64,000 nt of DNA from Culex pipiens pallens. Its lineage: Eukaryota > Arthropoda > Insecta > Diptera > Culicidae. The DNA is taken from contig NC_068939.1 of the NCBI RefSeq assembly GCF_016801865.2, forward strand, positions 156,432,240-156,496,239. Direction: 5' to 3'. Position 1 is the first letter of the stretch. The number at the start of each line of letters is the position of its first letter. Of this stretch, positions 23,101 through 34,041 are shown one piece after another. A model generated the notes under the pieces. It was not told the origin of the DNA, made no database searches, and saw only the letters and a list, made by a program, of their open reading frames with translations. Made by a program: the position numbers and the translations under genes.

Positions 23101-24807
23101 AGAGTAATTACAGAGGATCTTATGTGTAAATGTTAGTGGTAGTAGAGCTGATTAAACATAGCATCTTATCAAACTGATTTTATCATTGAAAAAATTAAAA
23201 CAGTTGAATATTGACAACTAGATAAATCAAATTTCTGGAGTTTTTTTTTTTTAAGTCCTAAAAGACAATCTGTTATATGTTTATCCGACCTTAAAAAAAA
23301 GCTATTTTAAATATTTTATTAGGAGTTTTACACGTCGTTGTCGTGCCTATAAATTCCTCGTCGCTCTATACCCTTACACTGCGCTTAGTGAACTGATGGA
23401 GCAAGGGCCACTAGCGCTAACATATGTTTCAGGATCAACTCGTGGATATGGGGATCAGATCTCCTAGTGTATGAGAACTATGTCCAATCATTTCCAAAAA
23501 TGTTTTGAAGTTTGATGCAGACTAAAATGCTTTTTTTCCCTCTCTCACAACAGAACTGGCCCGGCTCGGAAGTCGCCGTCTCCCCGTGTCCGCTGTGCGG
23601 CCAGGCCCGCCCGCTGATCCTGCAAATCTACGCCCCGCTGGAAAACTCCCAGTTCCACCGGACGCTGTACATCTTTGCCTGTCTGAACGCACCCTGCTCG
23701 ACCCAGTCGTCCAGTTGGTTTTGCGTGCGGGCACAATCGCTGGAGAAGAGCCCCGGCTGTGGAGAAAACTATGAGACTGCATCGAATCAGCAGGTTGTGA
23801 AAACGGTCGGTATTTCGTGGTGCAGCGGTGCCGACGAGTGGGACGACGAGGACGAGGATGCTGCCGGTGGGGGTGGTCCGGGAGATACGGTTATGCGCGT
23901 GGACACCGGACCGGATGTGAACGATAACGAGGAGAATGGGAACGTCATTCGGTGGGATAACAAGATTTCCGACGAGGAAGAGGAGAGCAACTCGCTGGAG
24001 AACGATCCGGTGCCGGGGTTCGGTGATCTTCGGGTTGACGAGAGGAACGCTAATGATGGAGGGGCGCGGGGTGGGTTGATAGACAACTTGTATACTAGCA
24101 AAGTATCGGCGGAGATTGAGGGAGCTGAGGAGGATGTGGTTGCGGTGGAGACTCCGGTAACGCCGAAGCGAGACTTGATAGCGCTGCTGAAGCAGCCGCA
24201 GATTATATCACGGGAGGTGCGCGATCTGACGCTCAAGAGCTTCTACATCAACGTGGACGAGGAACGCTCGTTTGCGGCGGACATTTCCGACCACGTGAGG
24301 GAACTGCTGCACGAGTACCAGAAGCATGAAGATGGTGAGTGGAGAATGAGTAGGAAATCTTATAGCTAAAGACTATTTCTGTTACTTTCAGTCAAAACCA
24401 GTCCAGACAGCCCCGTGGGACACGGTGCCGTTGGCGGTCAGCCGGTAGATCAAGAAATGTACGAGAAAGGCGTCCCCGCCCACGGCGATCTCATGTTCCA
24501 CAACTTTATGACCAAACTGCAGGAGAATCCGGGTCAAATTCTGCGCTACTCTCGCACCGCTGCGCCTATTTTGATTGCCCCGTTGAAGGAACTCGTCGTG
24601 GCACCACTCTGCCAGCACTGCAAGCACGAGATGATCTGCGAGGTTCAAATCCTTCCAACGATCATCGAGAAGCTCTGCCTGGAGGCCACCGGCCAGCAGG
24701 TACCGATCGATTTCGGCAACGTCCTCGTGTGGACCTGCATCAAGAGCTGCTGGGACACGCCGGACCGGATGAGGGCCGAGATGGTGCTGGTGCAGCAAGA
24801 GTCTTAA
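17145..24807 (+). CDS. PDCD2L: PDCD2-like protein (trus orthologue)
   Basis: Three exons (17145-17255, 23554-24334, 24392-24807) join in frame to 1308 nt, 435 aa. Exon 1 encodes MAKNKCTVLLGYSEYEP. Exon 2 continues with a cysteine-rich segment (CPLCGQARPLILQIYAPL, then HRTLYIFAC) typical of the PDCD2/TSR4 N-terminal domain. A long acidic low-complexity linker follows (about residues 125-235). Exon 3 holds the PDCD2 C-terminal domain, including GDLMFHNFMTKLQ, the family RYSR motif and a CQHCKHEM cysteine pair. PDCD2-family proteins act as chaperones or export adaptors for ribosomal protein uS5 in 40S maturation; Drosophila trus is the PDCD2L form. Intron 1 is 6.3 kb and made of nested transposons. 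No canonical AATAAA was found in the 750 bp downstream. Confidence 0.93.
17660..19380. mobile_element. Composite TIR element in PDCD2L intron 1
   Basis: Left: ctggagcaacacgagaaaagggcggataagcat region, about 17670-17830. Right: its reverse complement, about 19243-19372. Both contain cacagacaaacagac. The interior is GC-richer and holds a coding-looking stretch (18125-18300, proline/histidine-rich and then LSQFLRGTPLKSIG), a SINE, and further non-repeat sequence at 18550-18960. No transposase is recognised. It could carry captured host sequence. Confidence 0.55.
18316..18545 (-). mobile_element. tRNA-derived SINE
   Basis: Read on the minus strand, the head at 18545-18475 has an A box (tagcctagtgg) and B box (ggttcaaatcc) and partly folds as a tRNA, with imperfect acceptor and T stems. 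About 140 bp of body follows, then a tail of ttaac-type hexamers at about 18316-18355. It lies inside the composite element. Confidence 0.65.
19795..22236. mobile_element. 2442-bp non-autonomous hAT-like element
   Basis: The ends are tagagcgtccaatttcccgg and its inverse, with sub-terminal cccggga repeats. The flanks are the 8-bp duplication ATTTGGAT at 19787-19794 and 22237-22244. The empty site (a single ATTTGGAT) is seen in the paralogous repeat near 61596. An 8-bp duplication and TAG-type ends fit the hAT superfamily. No transposase frame was found; the interior is AT-rich and carries a retroinsertion. Confidence 0.82.
20357..21353 (-). mobile_element. Poly(A)-tailed retroinsertion inside the hAT element
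   Basis: A 24-bp direct repeat flanks it (20333-20356 and 21354-21377, beginning gaacacgtaagcgag). A run of about 20 T at 20354-20374 is the poly(A) tail of a minus-strand insert. These are marks of LINE-driven target-primed reverse transcription. The roughly 980-bp body has no protein I recognise; it could be a truncated LINE 3' end, a SINE-like RNA or a retroposed transcript. Confidence 0.7.
22421..23553. other. Rest of PDCD2L intron 1
   Basis: AT-rich sequence without recognised elements, ending in the acceptor ctctcacaacag at 23553. Confidence 0.5.
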
Positions 24808-25700
24808 TCCAGGCATTCATCAACCAACATATTTATACTAAGTAGCGGCTATCAAATTGATATTACTGTGAATTTTAAACAAAAGTTTACTCCAAGTAAC
24901 GATAATCCCTCGAAACGAGAACAAAACCTTAGAGATCGTCTTGTTAGCATTTATCCGTCACGTCGTCAATTCAGAGAAAGTTACCTTCCCAGCCGATCGC
25001 GTCCACAACATGGTCGGCGCAAACCGAAATGCAAAACACACGTATCGAACATGAGACAGAGCCAGGCAAAGAATTGTGCGTTTTTTGATAGAAACCGTTT
25101 TAAAACTGCATTTTAAACCAAACACACACACACATACACACCAACTGGAAGGGAATATCTCCAATTTTTAGAAACTGTATTAGCCAAAGGTCTTCCCAAT
25201 CAATGGTGAGCAAGGGCGGGCGGAAGGACTGTAGCGACATCATTCGGTAGATTTTGATGTTGGTTTTAAGAGGGAAGGGGGAATAGTAGCAGTGATTGAT
25301 TAGAATCCGTCGATGTTTGGGGAAATATGGTAGAAGATATACAAACAAACAAATTTAAGCAGTGTACTGTTCAGCATTCACTTTAAAAAAAGTAATATTT
25401 CAGAAGAACCGTTTTGCCCAGAAAATTACATGCAGCAGCAGCAACAGCCAATATGAAATTTCGTTAAATGTTACTCAATTTCTTTATTCAAACTAGTTCT
25501 GTAGCGGGTAGGAAACAAAGCATTATTGAATCAGCGTTAAAAGGGTTGTGTTTTATTTTTTAATGAAAGAAATTTGTCCAATCAAAACGTTTCAAGTCTG
25601 GACTTTGATCGGAAGAGCTTAAAAGACGACCCCTCCATTGCTGAACGAATCCGCACAACCGTCTGATATTTGGCACCATGAATTAAGGGCTCTTTCGACA
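24808..25700. other. PDCD2L 3' flank
   Basis: The 3'UTR and intergenic DNA up to the LTR element. No AATAAA is seen. A short CA-rich stretch lies at 25120-25140 and a cag run near 25430. No gene is recognised. Confidence 0.45.
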
Positions 25701-25895
25701 TGTTCGCCGAGATTTTGTTGCCACCTTTAGTGTAGATATTGTTGCTATTTATTTCACCCTCACCTTACACAAAACCACCTTGTCATTAAACGTCAAGTTG
25801 AAAATCAGAAACCGAAGCGGAAAGACGCGTGCGTTTTACTCTTCCGCTAAAATCAAAATTACAGTCCGCTAAAAATCCGAAGTTATCGAGGAACA
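25701..25895 (+). repeat. 5' LTR of the Pao/BEL element
   Basis: 195 bp bounded by TG and CA, matching the 3' LTR at all positions I compared. It follows the duplicated CGACA. Confidence 0.9.
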
Positions 25896-26178
25896 TTTGG
25901 TCCTTCAAGGCCGGATTGCTGGAGCAGTGATCCGTGGATTGAAGGTTGACGAGTTGCCGGCGCGGGAACTCGAATCGGAACATTCGCGGTCGAAGTGTCC
26001 GTGTGTGTTGACGTGTGACAAGTAGAGCGCGGGGCGAAGTACCCACGCTGCTTTGAAAAAAGTGTGCGGTCATCGGACAGCTGGAGAGTGGTCCGTGGAG
26101 TGCCGATTGGACGGAAAGAGGAGGAAACACTATCCGAAGGGCGTAGCACCTTCTCAGTGAAGTGGAGCATGAAAGAAC

Positions 26179-28212
26179 ATGACCTTGCCGAGAACGCCTA
26201 AAAGTGGGAAGAAGAAATCGAAGAAGGCGACGCCGAAAAAGGAGGATCGAGTGGAAGAAAACGGCGACGCCAAGAAGGTAGAAGTGACGCCGGTGCGAGA
26301 GCAGTTGGAAGAACAACGTCGACGACAAAAAGTGCGCGAAATGGAAGAGCAGCTGAATGCGCTTGTTCGCCAACGACTGGCGATGGAGAACAAGCTGAAG
26401 CGAGTGAAGACGGCGACTACAACCAGTGTGGCTGCGCCGAACGCAAACCTACGCAACGTCCACTTCCTAAGGCAGCAGCTGGAGAGCGTGCAGGACTGCT
26501 GCAAGAAGTTCGGTGAGTACCAGGCGCAAATCTACTCAATGGCACTCACTGGCGATCAACGGAAACAACACGAAAAGTGCGAACTGGAGTTTGAGAAGAT
26601 GTACGATCAGTTGTGCATTTCTCTGAATGAACACCTCGAGAAACTCGTGAAGCCGGAGCCGGCCGCAGCGGTCATTCCGACTACTTCCACCAATGTCGTC
26701 GTACCGCAGTACCTTCCACCTTTGATCGTGCCCCTGCCGAAATTCGATGGAACGTACGAGAACTGGAATTCGTTTAAGTCCATGTTCCAGAACATCATGG
26801 CCCGCTACGTCAACGAAGCTCCAGCGATCAAGCTCTTTCACCTAAGAGAATCGCTGATTGGAAATGCCGAAGGAGTCATAGATCAAGACATTGTGAACAA
26901 CAACGACTATGACGCGGCGTGGGCCGTCCTCGAGGAGCAGTACGGAGACACACGAATCATCGTCGACAAGCACATCGACGCAGTCTTTGCTCTACCCAAA
27001 ATCTCCAGCGACAACGCTGCTGAACTTCGGAAGCTGATCGATTCCTGCGTGAAGCACGTCGAGGGGCTGAAGAACTTGGAGCTTCCGGTCGATGGATTGG
27101 GGGAGCAAATGACCGTGAATCTGCTTGCGTCCAGGATGGACAGGGAAACACGAAGGGCCTGGGAGGCGGAGCAGAAGGTTGGAGTACTTCCTTCGTACGC
27201 GGCCACCATCACATTCCTGAAGAACAGATGCCGCGTTTGGGAGAGGATTGAGTCGAGCAGTGCATGTGCAGAGGGCGAGAAACCGAACAGGTCGGTCGCC
27301 TTAGTGATTGCTAACGACACAAGGTGCTCGGTTTGCAATCAAAGACACGAGCTGATGCAGTGTGAGCGGTTCAAACAGAAGACCGTTAACGAAAGGTACA
27401 GTCACCTACGCAAATGCGGATTATGCTTTAGCTGTTTCCGGAAAGGCCATCGTGTGGCGGTGTGCACTGCAGCAAGTACGTGCCAGGCATGCAGAAAGCA
27501 GCACCACACTTTGCTTCATACGGATGGAGCGAAGAAGCTGGAAACGACGACGGCGGAGGCGCCGAAACTGAACGCAGAGATCCGGTCTGGAAAGAAACAG
27601 ACCCTGCTGTCGACGGCTGTAGTTCTGGTCTACGATAGGAACGGCGTCCCGCACGAGTGTCGGGCGCTTATTGATTCGTGCTCCCAGAACCATTTCATCT
27701 CTGAAGAGTGTGCCAACCTGTTGGAGCTGAAGAAGGAACGCGCTGACTGTGGAGTCAGCGGCTTGAACGGCGGGGTCACAAGGATCAGCCATCTCGTGCG
27801 CACGAAGATAAGATCACGTGTCACGCCATTTTCGACCGAGCTCGAGCTGTTGATAACGCCGAAAGTCATCGAAGACATGCCACCAGAAACTATCGACATT
27901 TCAAAGTGGAATCTTCCTGCTGAAATCGAGCTCGCTGACCCACAGTTTCATTCCAGAGGCAGGATCGACATGCTCTTGGGAGCAGAACTATTCTGGGATC
28001 TGATAAGGACAGGAAAGTTGATGCTGGCTGAGAATCTGCCCTCGCTCCGAGACACCGAGTTGGGCTGGGTAGTTGGCGGTGCGCTGCCAAATCGAACATC
28101 TGTAGCCCAACGATCGTTCTGTGGTGTTGTCAAGCTTGGCGATGAAGATGCTGTCCAAGGTATAGCACCGGCGTGGTTTCGAGGTGCACGAGACAAGAAT
28201 CAACGACGCTGA
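26179..28212 (+). CDS. Pao/BEL gag-protease polyprotein, pol absent
   Basis: A 677-aa frame from the ATG at 26179. In order: a lysine-rich N-terminus (residues 1-35); a predicted coiled coil (about 40-80); the DUF1759 gag region (about 175-330, with LPKFDGTYENWNSFKSMF); cysteine-rich zinc-knuckle region (about 382-450, including CFSCFRKGHRVAVC and CQACRKQHH); and the DUF1758 retropepsin-like region (about 475-640, ending near LGWVVGG). This is the standard N-terminal order of Pao/BEL polyproteins. The expected protease motif DSG reads DSC here (RALIDSCSQ, about residue 497), so the protease may be impaired. The frame stops just after the protease region and runs into the 3' LTR. Described as found; no full polyprotein is inferred. 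Confidence 0.9.
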   Translation: MTLPRTPKSGKKKSKKATPKKEDRVEENGDAKKVEVTPVREQLEEQRRRQKVREMEEQLNALVRQRLAMENKLKRVKTATTTSVAAPNANLRNVHFLRQQLESVQDCCKKFGEYQAQIYSMALTGDQRKQHEKCELEFEKMYDQLCISLNEHLEKLVKPEPAAAVIPTTSTNVVVPQYLPPLIVPLPKFDGTYENWNSFKSMFQNIMARYVNEAPAIKLFHLRESLIGNAEGVIDQDIVNNNDYDAAWAVLEEQYGDTRIIVDKHIDAVFALPKISSDNAAELRKLIDSCVKHVEGLKNLELPVDGLGEQMTVNLLASRMDRETRRAWEAEQKVGVLPSYAATITFLKNRCRVWERIESSSACAEGEKPNRSVALVIANDTRCSVCNQRHELMQCERFKQKTVNERYSHLRKCGLCFSCFRKGHRVAVCTAASTCQACRKQHHTLLHTDGAKKLETTTAEAPKLNAEIRSGKKQTLLSTAVVLVYDRNGVPHECRALIDSCSQNHFISEECANLLELKKERADCGVSGLNGGVTRISHLVRTKIRSRVTPFSTELELLITPKVIEDMPPETIDISKWNLPAEIELADPQFHSRGRIDMLLGAELFWDLIRTGKLMLAENLPSLRDTELGWVVGGALPNRTSVAQRSFCGVVKLGDEDAVQGIAPAWFRGARDKNQRR

Positions 28213-28276
28213 TTGGAGATGTCCGATCAGCTCGGCGATGTAGGATCGTCGAAACCGGTTCAACGATGGGGGAGGA

Positions 28277-28471
28277 TGTTCGCCGAGATTTTGTTGCCAC
28301 CTTTAGTGTAGATATTGTTGCTATTTATTTCACCCTCACCTTACACAAAACCACCTTGTCATTAAACGTCAAGTTGAAAATCAGAAACCGAAGCGGAAAG
28401 ACGCGTGCGTTTTACTCTTCCGCTAAAATCAAAATTACAGTCCGCTAAAAATCCGAAGTTATCGAGGAACA
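28277..28471 (+). repeat. 3' LTR of the Pao/BEL element
   Basis: 195 bp matching the 5' LTR. It is preceded by a polypurine tract and followed by the duplicated CGACA. Confidence 0.9.
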
Positions 28472-28861
28472 CGACATTTTGCGGCGAGTAGGATTTTTCT
28501 TCATTAATATCGTTGAAAATCGATGGATTCTTGTACATATCCACCATATTTTTTATGAATATGCTTTCAGAGATTCTGAGTTACATATTTATTACTGGAA
28601 ACCGCGATACGACCAAATATAATTCTTATCTTTGTACAATTTGTCATGGAATATAGCAATAAATTGCCTGGATACGTAATCTTAGAGTAATTCATTGAAA
28701 AGCAATTTATTTCGTAAAAGATTCCCAATCTTACACCATGCCATTTTAAAATCTTTTCGAATCAATCAGAATGTAGAGAACAGTTTCCAGAACAATTTCC
28801 CTTAAAAAAGTATCAATTTTGGTTTAATATAAGCAGATATATGCCCAATTTCTAAGGTTGT

Positions 28862-31800
28862 TAACGATAAAATTATCGAGACTCGATAATGATTACGAAA
28901 ATTAGGACATCAGGACAATAACAATAATCTATCGTCATCGTTATCGAAATTTCGATAATTCTATCGGCGATAAGATCGAATGGACGATAACTCATTAAAA
29001 AAAAAAATCTAAAATCGACTAAACTCAATCATACCATTTTCATTGCTTCTATGAAGAATATATTTTATTAAAATTTGATACTCAAAATAATTTGCAAAGC
29101 GAAATTTTTTAGACTTTTTCACCTTTGTATAATTTTTTTTAAATACAAAAATTTTCACAAAACATGTTTTCATTGTATTAGAGTTTTTTTTTTAATTCTA
29201 AAATTTTCACAATATACATTATTTTTTCGAAAAAACTTAAAAATTTAAGATTTACTACATGGGTATCGAACGAAGGGACATTTTGTATGCTTGTTCACTT
29301 TTTTAGTTTCTTTTTTTAAATACTAAAAGTTTCACAAAATATCGTTTTTTTCGAAAATACTCAAATTTTTAAAAGAAGAGTTGAACCAGCCTCTGAAGAA
29401 CTATAAGGCCGATGCAAATATTTTTAAGATTTTTTGTCCCTCGGCTCTGGCCGGAGTTGAGGAGTGGGGGGGGGGGGAGGGGAGGCAAATAAAAACAAAC
29501 AAAAATAGAAAAATATAAATATTAAAATAACATGCCATAGTTTCAACATTTGCATGGAAAAAGTGTTTTAAAATGTGTTTATTAGCGATAGTAGACATCG
29601 AAAATTTTCAAAAATTCAAAAGATTTTTAAATCAACCCAAAAATGCTAAAAATGATTCGAAACGCAGGGGAATTCATTTTCAATTGATTTTAACTAATTG
29701 CACTTAAATTTTCATAAAAATATTGAAGTTTTTTGAAAAAAATATTTTTTTGCCCCCTGATTTTTCGGGCCAACTTTAACCCTCTCCCGCCCATGGTTAC
29801 TCCAGAGCACCAAAACTTTGAACTCAAAAATCTCGGAACTGACACAACTTTTCATAGTGCTTTCAGTTGCAGGTGTTTATGTAGAATGTATACTAACATC
29901 TCTCCAAATTTCATAAAATTTGATTAAGCACAAGTAAAGTTACAGTACGAAATGTAAACAAAAATGGGCCAATTTTAGGAAAATAAATAAGACCTGTTTT
30001 CAAAAGCCAGTGAAAATTACCAAACACAAAATTTTATGGAACAAAAAATGTTTTGCTATAATTTGAACCTTGAACAAGAACCCCTGTGAATAACATTGTG
30101 AGTTTTGGCCGGTTTTGAGTGTTTTTCAACCTTTTTCATTTGGTGCACCAGAGCACCACCTAGGCATATGAGCAACTAAATATTTAGGAGCCCTTTTTCT
30201 AAATAACAGAAAAAGCTTATTTTTTATCAAAACAAAAGTTTATAAACGTTTTGACTATTTATAAACAAGACAAAACATTGTTATTAGACCGATGGTATTA
30301 TTATTTTCCTTATTTTTCATGAAAATTGTTGTTTGTGAGTTTTGAATGAGCCAATCAAAGAAATCTGAAAATGCAGAGATTTTAGAATTTGTAATTCATA
30401 CTTCATAAATATGGTCTTACAGCGAAGAATAAGAAGTTTTTAACACATTTCGAAGCATTTTCAAACAACTGAACCAATAGATTTGAAGAAAACGAGATTT
30501 TGTGATTTAAAAAAAAGTTGCTCATCTTCCTGATGGTGCTCTGGTGCACCACTTCAAATTCAACTTTTTTGCACCAATTCGATGTTTGTGGGTCAAAGTA
30601 AAGTATTTTCTGCATTATTGTACCGAAATTTAGCCATTTTCTATTTTTACGATAAGCAAACAGCTCTGGGCGTTAGAGGGTTAAATAAAATTTGTACCAG
30701 CCTAAAATATAGAAAAAATAAAATAAAATTTTGTGAAAATTTTAGTAAAAAAAAATAAATTCTCATAAAGTGACAAAGTATACAAAACGTTGCCTGTTTG
30801 ATACCCAAATTACAATTTTTGAAATTTTGAGTTTTTTCGAAAAAAATACGGTATTTTTCTAAAAATTTAGTATTTAAAAAAACGTTACTTAATCCACCTT
30901 TAGGTGGTTGGTGCCTTCCTGGCATTCATAAAGTGAATACACTACACAGCCTCAAAAAAGTGTGTAAATAAAACTTATTTATTCATCAAAATATCTGAGA
31001 TCCGGCTTCAAAAAAGTGTATTAAAAACACTAAGGTACTTATAACTTTCGATAGGGTTGTCAGATCTTCAATCTTTTGGGCTTGTTGGAATACCTTTCTA
31101 AAATGTATAACATGACGGGTTTTCTTACAAAAACCACCCTTTTTACAATCTTCCGAAGTTTAGCTAAAATCGCTTTTTAACATAACTTTTGAAGTACTTT
31201 TCTGAACTCCATAACATTAACTAGGGTCTTGTGGGACCCTAAGACAGAACGAATGAGACCATAACGGCCCAAATCGGTTCAGCCAGTTCGGAGATAATCG
31301 TTTGCATATTTTTCGGTGCACAGACTTACAGACATACACACGCACAGACATTTGTTAAGAATTTGATTCTGAGTCGATTGGTATACGTGAAGGTGGGTCT
31401 AGGAGGTCGAATAAAGAAGTTCATTTTTCGAGTGATTATATAGCCTTTCCTCATTGAAGTGAGGAAGGCAAAATAATCTAAAATCGACTAAACTCAACCA
31501 TACCATTTTCATTGCTTTTTCACTTTTGTATAATTTTTTTTTATATACAAAACTTTTTACAAAACACGTTTTCATTGTATTAGAGTTTTTTTTAAATACT
31601 AAAATTTTCACAATTTTTTTCGAAAAAAACTAAAGAAAATTAAGATTTACTAAATGGATATCGAACGAAGGGACATTTTGTATGCTTGTTCACTTTTTTA
31701 GTTTCTTTTTTGAAATACTAAAAGTTTCACAAAATATCGTATTTTTCGAAAATACTCAAATTTTTAAAAGAAGAGTTGAACCAGCCTCAAGCTGAAAAAC

Positions 31801-32495
31801 TATAAAATGAAGAATAAAAAAATATTTTTTTTTAAATATTTTAGCAAAAAAAAAGAAATTCTAATAAAGTGAAAAAGAATACTAAATTTTGCTTGTTTGT
31901 ATCCCAAATTACAAATTTGAAATTTTGAGTATTTTCGAAAAAAACGGTATTTTGTATAAAATTTAGTATTTAAAAAAAACTATAAAAAAAAGTGAAAAAA
32001 GCACACAAAATTTTGCTTCGTTTTAGTACTTTAAAAAAATACGGTATTTTGTGAAAGTTTTAGTTTTTAACAAAAAAAACTCTAATCCAGTGAAAACCGC
32101 ATAGACAATTTCGCTTCATTTGATAGCAATATTCCATTTTTTTAAATTTGAGGTATTTTCAAAAAAATACGGTCTTTTGTGAAAATTTCAGTGTTTAAAA
32201 AAACTATAAAAAATGAAAAAGCACAAACAATTTCGCTTCGTTTGATACTCATATAATAAAATGTTTAGTACTTTCGAAAAAATACGGTATTTTGTGAACA
32301 ATTTTGAGTATTTATGTTTGGAAACATACTACATTTTCAAAAAATATATTCTTAGTGATAGCATTGAAAATTTAACATGATATGATTGAATTAGGTCGAT
32401 TTTAGAAAGATTTAAAAAATTAGTTATCGTCAATTATCGCCGACAGAATTCTCAAAATGGAGATAACGATAGACTATCGTTATCGTTAGACCAAA
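28862..32495. mobile_element. Composite inverted-repeat element with cgataa ends
   Basis: Left end near 28862-28995 (ttaacgataaaattatcg, then atcgtcatcgttatcg) and right end near 32405-32495 (its inverse, ending cgttatcgttag). Two internal blocks start with nearly the same sequence (ctaaaatcgactaaactcaa at 29010 and 31473), so part of the interior is duplicated. The space between holds other insertions. No coding capacity. Confidence 0.55.
30888..31472. mobile_element. MITE-like repeat with aggtggttggtgcc/gaggaaggc ends
   Basis: It starts near ccacctttaggtggttggtg and ends cattgaagtgaggaaggc. The middle includes acttacagacatacacacgcacagaca. This layout recurs widely in culicine genomes from my knowledge. 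The boundaries are approximate. Confidence 0.5.
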
Positions 32496-32499
32496 AAGG

Positions 32500-33485
32500 A
32501 CCAAAAAGCTGAAAATATTTTAATTTGCGAGAGGTTCTACGTAACATATCCAAAAATGGTTAATATCCATTAACAGGATTCTGAGATATGATTTATTGAA
32601 AAAAAAAAACGATATCGGATTTCTGTATACCAATCGAACTCGAAGTACCACGATTCTCCATTGAAATGAGTTCCCAGTACATTTTTTTCTTGGGACGCAT
32701 GGTAGTATTAGAATCAGAGATTGGCTGACTTCGGCAAAGTTGTTCCCTGGACTTCTGTAATTTCCTGTTGAGTTGCTCGATGGACTTTGAAACATAAAAA
32801 AATATTAGGACTTATCGAAAAATTATTTATAATACTTGTCAAACAATGTACAGCAATGTACAGCAATGTACAGTGTACAGAAAAAATCAAACAAATTTGA
32901 CTCAAGTGTTAAAGATTTATGACACTGTTATCATATCTTTAATGTTCACCACTTTTGGAAAATAGGCCATACTGTTTATATCTTATGCCTGAATCCTATT
33001 TTAAACCTAACTTTTCCAGATTCCTAGAAGTCTTCATAATTTTCGATTGGTACTCATTCCTTCAAGAGAGGGTTGGGAACAAATCCCAACTGCCGCAATA
33101 TGTAGAATGTAGAACAAGGATCCTCTCCTTACATAAGAACCAATCTCTCTACACCGCGCGACAACGGTGATGATCAATGACTTTGAAACACAAAACCTTC
33201 AAGGGGGACCGCCATCATCACGCGACAATGCCAATACCGTCTGGCGCAGAATAAAGCTAAACACAGAAAATATTTACGGTCAAGTTTACATAACTCTCTA
33301 AAGGATCCAAATTTAGTCTCAATGCAACTCAAAGATTACTACAATGAGCGATCGGATGAATTCGATTCATTCCGATCGATCGTTGTTTATCAGCGATGTT
33401 GTGACTTTGAGAAAAACTTGGCAGCCGAAAAGTTTGAAACAACCCCCTTTTTTGAAACACTGCCAACCAAAATCGGTGTAGGAAG
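32500..33485. other. Intergenic DNA before the ubiquitin locus
   Basis: Mostly AT-rich, with a short tandem repeat (agcaatgtac, about 32847-32880). No gene is recognised. Confidence 0.45.
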
Positions 33486-33561
33486 GAACTTTCGGGTTTT
33501 TCGGATTTTTTGGGCAATCGGGGATACTTCGGGTACTTTGACGCGCCGCGTCCTATAAAAG
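33486..33561 (+). promoter_or_regulatory. TATA promoter with a heat-shock-element-like motif
   Basis: TATAAAAG lies at 33554-33561, with GAACTTTC (an inverted GAA/TTC pair as in heat-shock elements) at 33486-33493. A 5' exon of about 130 bp would follow and end at the donor caggtaag (33715/33716). Confidence 0.55.
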
Positions 33562-34041
33562 CTCAATAGGGATCATACGGACTTCAATACAAGGTCTCAC
33601 TTGCAGCCAAGAACTAAGTAGCTACAGACAGTGTGGCTAGTAGTTCAAACGGTGAGAAGCTTCAGTTCACAGTTTTTGAATATTTTTTTTCGCGGCGCAG
33701 CCAAGTGCTTACCAGGTAAGAATTCATTCTTGGGAGGTTGAGCTTTTGATTTGGGGGGGTTGGTGTTGGTAAAAGATATACATACACTCTCATACAGTGG
33801 AAAGTGGAGCTGGCTGCACTAATATTGATGCAGTCTTTGTCTGCAGCTGGCTAAATTTAACGAGCAATACAGACGAAACCACCCACGATTCTTCATCCAA
33901 TGAACTTATGGAAGGACAAACGCAAATCTAATAATTGCACTGTCCAGAAATGACATAAGATTCGTTGGACAACAACATGCCATGTTTCATAAGCGAATCC
34001 CTAATACGTAATGCCTCGTTTTCAGGAACCCGCGAACCATC

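Larger units (their letters stand above)
25701..28471 (+). mobile_element. Pao/BEL LTR retrotransposon, gag-protease only
   Basis: Two 195-bp LTRs (25701-25895 and 28277-28471) read identically by eye, begin TGTTCGCC and end GAGGAACA. The 5-bp duplication CGACA flanks it at 25696-25700 and 28472-28476. A candidate primer-binding site follows the 5' LTR (from 25897, tggtccttcaaggccgga). A purine tract (gatgggggagga, 28265-28276) precedes the 3' LTR. The single ORF covers gag and part of the protease region; reverse transcriptase, RNase H and integrase are absent. Identical LTRs imply a recent insertion, so it must have been mobilised in trans. Confidence 0.92.
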
